A stretch of 16,870 nt of DNA, taken from CAZTII01 sp964613305 (GTDB lineage Bacteria; Bacillota_I; Bacilli_A; Erysipelotrichales; Erysipelotrichaceae). The notes beneath the pieces are model-generated. The model saw only the letters and a list, made by a program, of their open reading frames with translations, was not told the origin of the DNA and did not search any database. Numbering within the stretch: position 1 is the first letter of the stretch; every line of letters starts with the position of its first letter. Position numbers and translations under genes: made by a program. The stretch is taken from NCBI GenBank assembly GCA_964613305.1, contig CAZTII010000039.1:1-16870 (forward strand), written 5' to 3'. Positions 12,693 through 16,870 of this stretch are shown piece after piece.

Positions 12693-13714
12693 CACTCAAT
12701 AATAATTCGATTTTTACCGTTCGCTTTCGCTTGATTTAATCGTGAATCAACAAGATTTAATAAACGATGAAGAGAAAGTGTTTCTTTACGATGAGCACAA
12801 CCAACACTTACCGTAACACCTAAATTTCTCGTTTCTAATAATTCAGTTGTACGGTGATAATAATTCATCGCATCCGCTAATTCTTCTTTCATCAAAACAA
12901 CAATAAATTCATCACCGCCCCAGCGACCAACAACACAATCACCGCCATCAACTAACACTTTTGATACTTGGGTTAACACTTCATCACCACTGCGGTGTCC
13001 ACTTTTTTGATTTGCTTCTTTAAAATTATCAATATCATAAAATAATACATAAAATGATTCCATCGTATTCTCATGAAGATGCATAAGATATTCATTCATA
13101 TAACGACGATTAAATATACCGGTTAAATCATCCGTTTGTGATAATTCAACATATTTCAAATAATCTTTTTCTAAATTACGATGATTAAATAAAGCAATAA
13201 GTTCTGATTGTCTACCAACATATAAAATAATTGAGGCACTTACAACAAAATTGCCCATATAAATTAATTTCATTAAAAAATCAGGCAATATAAAGGTTGG
13301 CGGAACATCCGAATACAACACAAATAATACTAAATATACAACAATTTCACTTAATCCAAAGAATAGGGTAATATCGTATTTTTTAAACGGAGATAAAAAA
13401 CATAACGCAATCGTACAAAACAACAATAAATGTGTTCCATAACTAAAACCAAAACCAACGGTTGACATAATAACTAAAGAAATAACTTGAACGTGCGCAT
13501 TCACGACAATTAATCGTAAAGGGCGAATATCAACAAATAAATATAATCCGGATATAATACCAAAAAGAACGCATACACTACCAAATAGATGAAGTTTAGC
13601 GATGAAAAATAAACATGCGCTTAGTAAATAAACAAGAATTCCACTATAGCATGCTAAGTTATAAAGATGGTCTACCTTCGTCGATGTCAGGTTAATATTT
13701 TGATATTTTGTCAT
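12692..13714 (-). CDS. Membrane diguanylate cyclase (GGDEF domain)
   Basis: This 340-residue protein would make cyclic di-GMP from two GTP. Residues about 20-165 contain roughly six membrane helices with no recognisable ligand-binding domain. A short helical linker (168-192) leads to the GGDEF domain (193-340). The active-site motif is intact: GRWGGDEF with GGDEF at 266-270, the metal-binding Asp227 in FYDIDNF, the opening DDLTGIFNRR (195-204) and SGDEVL (242-247). The inhibitory I-site RxxD is missing, since the aligned residues are Asp256-Gly-Gly-Asp259, so product inhibition through that site is unlikely. GAGGT is six bases before the ATG. It follows the HI0933-type gene by 24 bases without a terminator, so both are probably cotranscribed. 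No EAL, HD-GYP or PilZ protein is in this window. Confidence 0.92.
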   Translation of the reverse strand: MTKYQNINLTSTKVDHLYNLACYSGILVYLLSACLFFIAKLHLFGSVCVLFGIISGLYLFVDIRPLRLIVVNAHVQVISLVIMSTVGFGFSYGTHLLLFCTIALCFLSPFKKYDITLFFGLSEIVVYLVLFVLYSDVPPTFILPDFLMKLIYMGNFVVSASIILYVGRQSELIALFNHRNLEKDYLKYVELSQTDDLTGIFNRRYMNEYLMHLHENTMESFYVLFYDIDNFKEANQKSGHRSGDEVLTQVSKVLVDGGDCVVGRWGGDEFIVVLMKEELADAMNYYHRTTELLETRNLGVTVSVGCAHRKETLSLHRLLNLVDSRLNQAKANGKNRIIIE

Positions 13715-13738
13715 TATTTTACCTCATCTGTAGTACAC

Positions 13739-14959
13739 TTAGTTTACCATATCAACGTTTTTTGAACAATCAGAACTTGCTGCACAAGCACTACTATAAG
13801 CAAATTGTAAGTTATAACCACCAGTATCTCCATCGACATCAACCGCTTCACCAATACAATATAAACCACGTATTTTTTTACATTCCATCGTTTTTAATGA
13901 TAATTCTTCTAAATCAACACCACCTGTTGTAACCATCGCTTTATTATAATCACCAACGTCATCAATCATAAAACAATCTTGATGAAGTAAATTAATGATT
14001 TTTTTTACATCACGATGCGCAATACTTTTGGCTTTTGTACTAGGATTTATTAAACATCGCACTATTATCGCTTCAATTAAACGGCGAGGAAGAACTTGTT
14101 CCTCTTTATTAATAAAAGAAGATAAACTATTAATGATTGATGCATCACTCTGCATACAATAATTCAGCAATGATTGCGATACATCATTTCTTAAATAACG
14201 AATCGTAAGTAATTCCTTATTACTTCCATACCTTGAAGCATTTAAAATAGCTGGTCCAGAAAATCCCTGATGAGTCATTAAACAATCACCAATCACTGAA
14301 TTAGTGCCTACGATAATTTCAACGTTAGAAACACTACAACCAGCCAAATCAGAATAAGGGTAATCATATACCATTATTGGTGAAAGAGCCGGCTTAAGCG
14401 GTGTAATCGCAATATTCAATGAAGAAAGTAAAGAAAACATGCTTCCATCAGAACCAGTTGTTGGATATGATTTACCACCTGTAGCTATAATTACTTTTTT
14501 ACCATAAACAATGTCTTTATGATTTATTTCAACCTTAAAATAATCTTCTTTCTTTTCAATCGAAGTAACTTCACTATGATATAAAATATCAAATCCATTA
14601 TTTTTACTTTCTTTCAATAAACAATCAACCACATCACGAGCTTTTAATGATTGTGGAAAAACTTTACCTTGATCTGTAGTAATACTAGAAATACCCAATT
14701 GGTTAAAAGAATCAATCATCTTTATATTATTATACGTATAAAGCAAACTGCGAATCTTTTTTCCTTGTTTTCCATAACATGAAATAAATTGAGGCATTGT
14801 ACCTTCATGAGTAAAATTACATTGCCCTTTACCACTCATCAATAGTTTCTTTCCTACACTATTACCTTTTTCGATAAGTAAACCACGACATTTCCCAGGA
14901 TAAAATCCACTAAAAAATAATCCTGCTGCACCACCTCCAACAACAATACAATCAAACAT
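13739..14959 (-). CDS. HI0933-type FAD-dependent oxidoreductase
   Basis: This 406-residue cytosolic flavoprotein belongs to the HI0933/YhiN-like family, whose substrate is unknown. The N-terminal Rossmann motif is VGGGAAGL (7-14), with the ribose-binding Glu30 at the end of the second strand. Family landmarks are SGKGQCNFTH (42-51), ATGGKSYPTTGSDG (159-172), THQGFSGPAIL (229-239) and the C-terminal VTTGGVDLEEL (343-353) and YCIGEAVDVDGDTGGYNLQFA (367-387) that close the FAD site. Length is normal and no key motif is missing. AGGAGG is five bases before the ATG. The hairpin terminator of the preceding gene ends only two bases before that site, so expression probably needs read-through or a promoter inside the upstream gene. 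Confidence 0.92.
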   Translation of the reverse strand: MFDCIVVGGGAAGLFFSGFYPGKCRGLLIEKGNSVGKKLLMSGKGQCNFTHEGTMPQFISCYGKQGKKIRSLLYTYNNIKMIDSFNQLGISSITTDQGKVFPQSLKARDVVDCLLKESKNNGFDILYHSEVTSIEKKEDYFKVEINHKDIVYGKKVIIATGGKSYPTTGSDGSMFSLLSSLNIAITPLKPALSPIMVYDYPYSDLAGCSVSNVEIIVGTNSVIGDCLMTHQGFSGPAILNASRYGSNKELLTIRYLRNDVSQSLLNYCMQSDASIINSLSSFINKEEQVLPRRLIEAIIVRCLINPSTKAKSIAHRDVKKIINLLHQDCFMIDDVGDYNKAMVTTGGVDLEELSLKTMECKKIRGLYCIGEAVDVDGDTGGYNLQFAYSSACAASSDCSKNVDMVN

Positions 14960-14972
14960 AAAGTCCTCCTAT

Positions 14973-14994
14973 AAAAAAACACAGAAAACTGTGT
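14973..14994 (-). terminator. Terminator or attenuator between the acidic protein and HI0933-type genes
   Basis: ACACAG and CTGTGT (14994-14979 on the minus strand) form a 6-base-pair stem with a 4-base loop, followed by seven T residues (14979-14973). It starts one base after the upstream stop codon and ends two bases before the next ribosome binding site. Confidence 0.7.
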
Positions 14995-14995
14995 C

Positions 14996-16168
14996 TTAAA
15001 TTAATTCTAATTCGTACCCTTTATAATCGCCATTCTCTAAACTAACTTGATTCGCAACATTATAAATTTCGCTTAAAATTTTACTTTCCTCGTTAATAAA
15101 GTCTAATGTAATTTCAATCGTCTCAGGGCCACTTGAACCACTTACAATATAACCAAATTCTTTAATGATTTTAATAAAACGAATTAAAGAATCATTAGAA
15201 TCTCTAAATTGAATACGATGACAAATGCGACACTTATCACCAATTGGTAATTCATGATTGTATTGGTCATAATGACGATAAACATCATCAATAAAACGAT
15301 AACCTAACGCTGGATAAATCTCTTGAATCGATAAAATCTCAGGAGAAAGAGGTTGTTTTGCCTCTTCATGAGGATGAACTGGCAATTTATCAGTTTCTTC
15401 CTCTTCTAAAACATCATCTAACTTCAATTCTTCAAGTTGTAAATCCTCTGGATTCCAAATAGATTCTGGAGTATTGTTACTAGATAATTTACTCATTGAC
15501 TCTTCAAAAGCACGTATCAACGTATCATCATTACTAAAATCAAGTGATGTGTCAGGAGTATCATCAATCACTATAGTCTCTTGTTTAGGCTCTTCATGTT
15601 GTACTAGTGTTATCGTAGGAACATCATACTCATGATAATCATTTTCTAGGTTAATCACTACATCCAATGGATTATCCCCCATCATGATATCCGGAGCACG
15701 ATAACCAGTATAATGGTCAACAGATTCTTCAACTACTTCAATTACTTCTTCATTATTTAATTCGATATTTTTATCATAATCAGGTAAAAAGTTTTCCTCA
15801 CGAATAACAGGAATTTGTAATGTTTCTTCAATTAAATTTTTCAGTTCAGAATTATAAACCGGAGCAAAAACTTCATCAGGTTGTGCAAGATGATTGTTAT
15901 CCAATGAGCGTTGTTCAATTTCATTAAGCAATTGATCAATAGAATAATCCAAGGTTATTTCATCATCACATTCAACTACTTTATCTTCAAAAGACAAAAT
16001 AGTCTCATTGATTTTAGAATCCAATGGATGTTCATTATTACCTTCTAATTTTATTAATTTAATCTCACCTTCAGCTTGTTCTTTTTTACTATCTTGTTCT
16101 TCTTTAAGAATATAGACAGCTAATGCAGCACCAGCTAAAAGACAAGTTGTCCAAAAACCTTTTTTCAT
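14996..16168 (-). CDS. Unrecognised acidic membrane-anchored protein
   Basis: I do not recognise this 390-residue protein. Visible features are one N-terminal hydrophobic helix (about 5-21) after MKKGFW, a Lys/Glu-rich juxtamembrane stretch (22-41), and a long, mostly acidic region (42 to about 275) rich in Asp, Glu, Asn and Pro that looks disordered. The C-terminal part (about 276-390) seems folded, with alternating strand-like and helix-like segments and one CRICH (Cys313-Cys316-His317). The layout of anchor, acidic linker and end domain resembles the topology of ZipA-like or other cell-envelope scaffolds, but I see no sequence match. The lack of a lipobox or cleavage site suggests it stays anchored; which side of the membrane it faces is not clear. 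The start at 16168 has GAGGTGG before it; a GTG three codons upstream overlaps that site. Confidence 0.75.
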   Translation of the reverse strand: MKKGFWTTCLLAGAALAVYILKEEQDSKKEQAEGEIKLIKLEGNNEHPLDSKINETILSFEDKVVECDDEITLDYSIDQLLNEIEQRSLDNNHLAQPDEVFAPVYNSELKNLIEETLQIPVIREENFLPDYDKNIELNNEEVIEVVEESVDHYTGYRAPDIMMGDNPLDVVINLENDYHEYDVPTITLVQHEEPKQETIVIDDTPDTSLDFSNDDTLIRAFEESMSKLSSNNTPESIWNPEDLQLEELKLDDVLEEEETDKLPVHPHEEAKQPLSPEILSIQEIYPALGYRFIDDVYRHYDQYNHELPIGDKCRICHRIQFRDSNDSLIRFIKIIKEFGYIVSGSSGPETIEITLDFINEESKILSEIYNVANQVSLENGDYKGYELELI

Positions 16169-16186
16169 AGTAACCACCTCTAAGCT

Positions 16187-16216
16187 ATTTTACCACATAG
16201 TACTACCTTTTCTCAA
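16187..16216 (-). promoter_or_regulatory. Promoter of the acidic membrane protein gene
   Basis: TTGAGA (16216-16211), an 18-base spacer, and TAAAAT (16192-16187) with TG one base upstream (extended -10). It lies between the trmR-like stop and the ribosome binding site at about 16180-16174. No terminator is seen after the trmR-like gene. Confidence 0.5.
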
Positions 16217-16222
16217 CTCATT

Positions 16223-16795
16223 TTAACGTAAACGAACAAATGCTATACCATCACCAACATTAGGATGAAGTTCTACAATAAAATCAGGATTAGTTAATAA
16301 ATATTCTTTAAATAGTCGAATTTTCTTAACTAACGACCGTAGATTTCTACTTTCAATATACTCATCACTATCCACTAAACCGTGAAAGGACATGTTGTCA
16401 AAGATAAAAGAACCACCACTCTTTAAATTAGGTAAATAACGCTCCATTACACGTCGATATTGAGCCTTAGCCGAATCAATAAAGATACAATCGTACTCTT
16501 TATCCGTAGTAAATATTAATGCATCTTGATGAAATACATTAATCGATTCAGAAAGATTAAAACGAATGATGTTCGCCTTGGCTATTTCAGTGTAATCATG
16601 GCGTAATTCAACCGTATCAATTGTTAAAGAAGGGTTCGACAACACAAAATTAATGGAAGAATAACCAATCGCCGTACCGCATTCTAACATTGTTTTATAC
16701 TGATGTTGATGAATATAGTCATTAATTAATGATAAACCATCTTGTTGAATAATTGGTACGTGATGCTGTTGAGCATATTCAAGTAATTTTTCCAT
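16223..16795 (-). CDS. TrmR-like class I O-methyltransferase
   Basis: This is a 190-residue SAM-dependent methyltransferase of the Methyltransf_3 type. It shows motif I LECGTAIGYSS (37-47), the acidic end of strand 2 TVELRHD (61-67), the metal-binding FIDSAK with Asp107 (105-110), and IFDNM with Asp133-Asn134 (131-135). The motif I form and the divalent-metal residues resemble TrmR (YrrM), which methylates 5-hydroxyuridine at the wobble position of tRNA; that specific assignment is inference. The protein is shorter than B. subtilis TrmR because the N-terminal helical part before motif I is reduced. I chose the start at 16795 with GGAGGTG about six bases before it. The frame stays open to the window edge, but no better start is there and that stretch includes a terminator hairpin. 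Confidence 0.85.
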   Translation of the reverse strand: MEKLLEYAQQHHVPIIQQDGLSLINDYIHQHQYKTMLECGTAIGYSSINFVLSNPSLTIDTVELRHDYTEIAKANIIRFNLSESINVFHQDALIFTTDKEYDCIFIDSAKAQYRRVMERYLPNLKSGGSFIFDNMSFHGLVDSDEYIESRNLRSLVKKIRLFKEYLLTNPDFIVELHPNVGDGIAFVRLR

Positions 16796-16816
16796 ATAAT
16801 TCACCTCCAAAAGTAC

Positions 16817-16843
16817 AAAAAAAGGATATCGTAGAGATATCCT
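16817..16843 (-). terminator. Intrinsic terminator of a gene beyond the right edge
   Basis: AGGATATC and GATATCCT (16843-16823 on the minus strand) form an 8-base-pair stem with a 5-base loop, followed by seven T residues (16823-16817). A minus-strand gene must therefore end between here and the edge, at TAG (16844-16842) or TGA (16869-16867). Too little is visible to identify it. Confidence 0.8.
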
Positions 16844-16870
16844 AAGGAATTGGCAACGAGCTTGTTTCAC

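Noticed and set aside
15218..15232. CRICH in the acidic protein as a c-type heme site
   Set aside because: It is a single CxxCH in an unrecognised domain. No cytochrome maturation genes or other heme proteins are visible here, and such a five-residue match can occur by chance.
16842..16870. C-terminus of an upstream minus-strand gene ending ...ETSSLPIP before TAG
   Set aside because: A second stop (TGA at 16869-16867) in another frame fits equally well. Eight residues cannot identify a protein, so no CDS was called, although a gene end is expected because of the terminator.
1..16870. Mobile element, prophage, CRISPR array, toxin-antitoxin or defence island
   Set aside because: I found no transposase, integrase, phage gene, regularly spaced repeats or small toxin-like pair. 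Base composition and gene style are uniform across the window.

Overview
This is an AT-rich, compact stretch of a low-GC Gram-positive chromosome, most likely an anaerobic Bacillota of the Erysipelotrichia type; the class assignment is inference. Genes begin behind strong AGGAGG-type ribosome binding sites. Many genes end in hairpins that overlap their stop codons. TGA is used as a stop (12692-12694), so the mycoplasma code does not apply. Everything except the first gene is read from the minus strand.

Region by region: 1-690 holds a small plus-strand membrane protein of the Sm_multidrug_ex family. It converges on a minus-strand pair (2547 down to 707) made of a YczE-like membrane protein and a flavodiiron protein that detoxifies O2 or NO. 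Then comes a glycolytic cluster, pgk-tpiA-eno (5932 down to 2625), with one promoter in front of pgk and a candidate second one in front of eno; gapA and pgm are not here. Next is a lipoprotein flavoenzyme with an FMN_bind domain and a fumarate-reductase-like FAD domain (7952-6042). It lies behind a perfect TGTGA-N6-TCACA operator and probably acts as an extracellular anaerobic reductase.

The middle (8070-11380) is an iron module: a short DtxR-type regulator, then feoA-feoA-feoB and a 41-residue FeoB-associated Cys-rich peptide. Overlapping palindromes cover the feo promoter, and a related TTAGT-N6-TAACT element covers the -10 of the regulator gene, suggesting one iron-responsive regulon. After this come an alkyl-sulfatase-like metallo-beta-lactamase protein without the usual C-terminal domain, a six-helix membrane diguanylate cyclase, an HI0933-type flavoprotein, an unrecognised acidic membrane-anchored protein, and a TrmR-like O-methyltransferase at the right edge.

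Taken together the genes suit an anaerobe that ferments sugars, disposes of oxygen with a flavodiiron protein, imports Fe(II), and may pass electrons to an external organic acceptor through a flavin lipoprotein. The least explained items are the acidic protein at 14996-16168, the substrate of the 6042-7952 reductase, and the repeated placing of terminators directly before ribosome binding sites.
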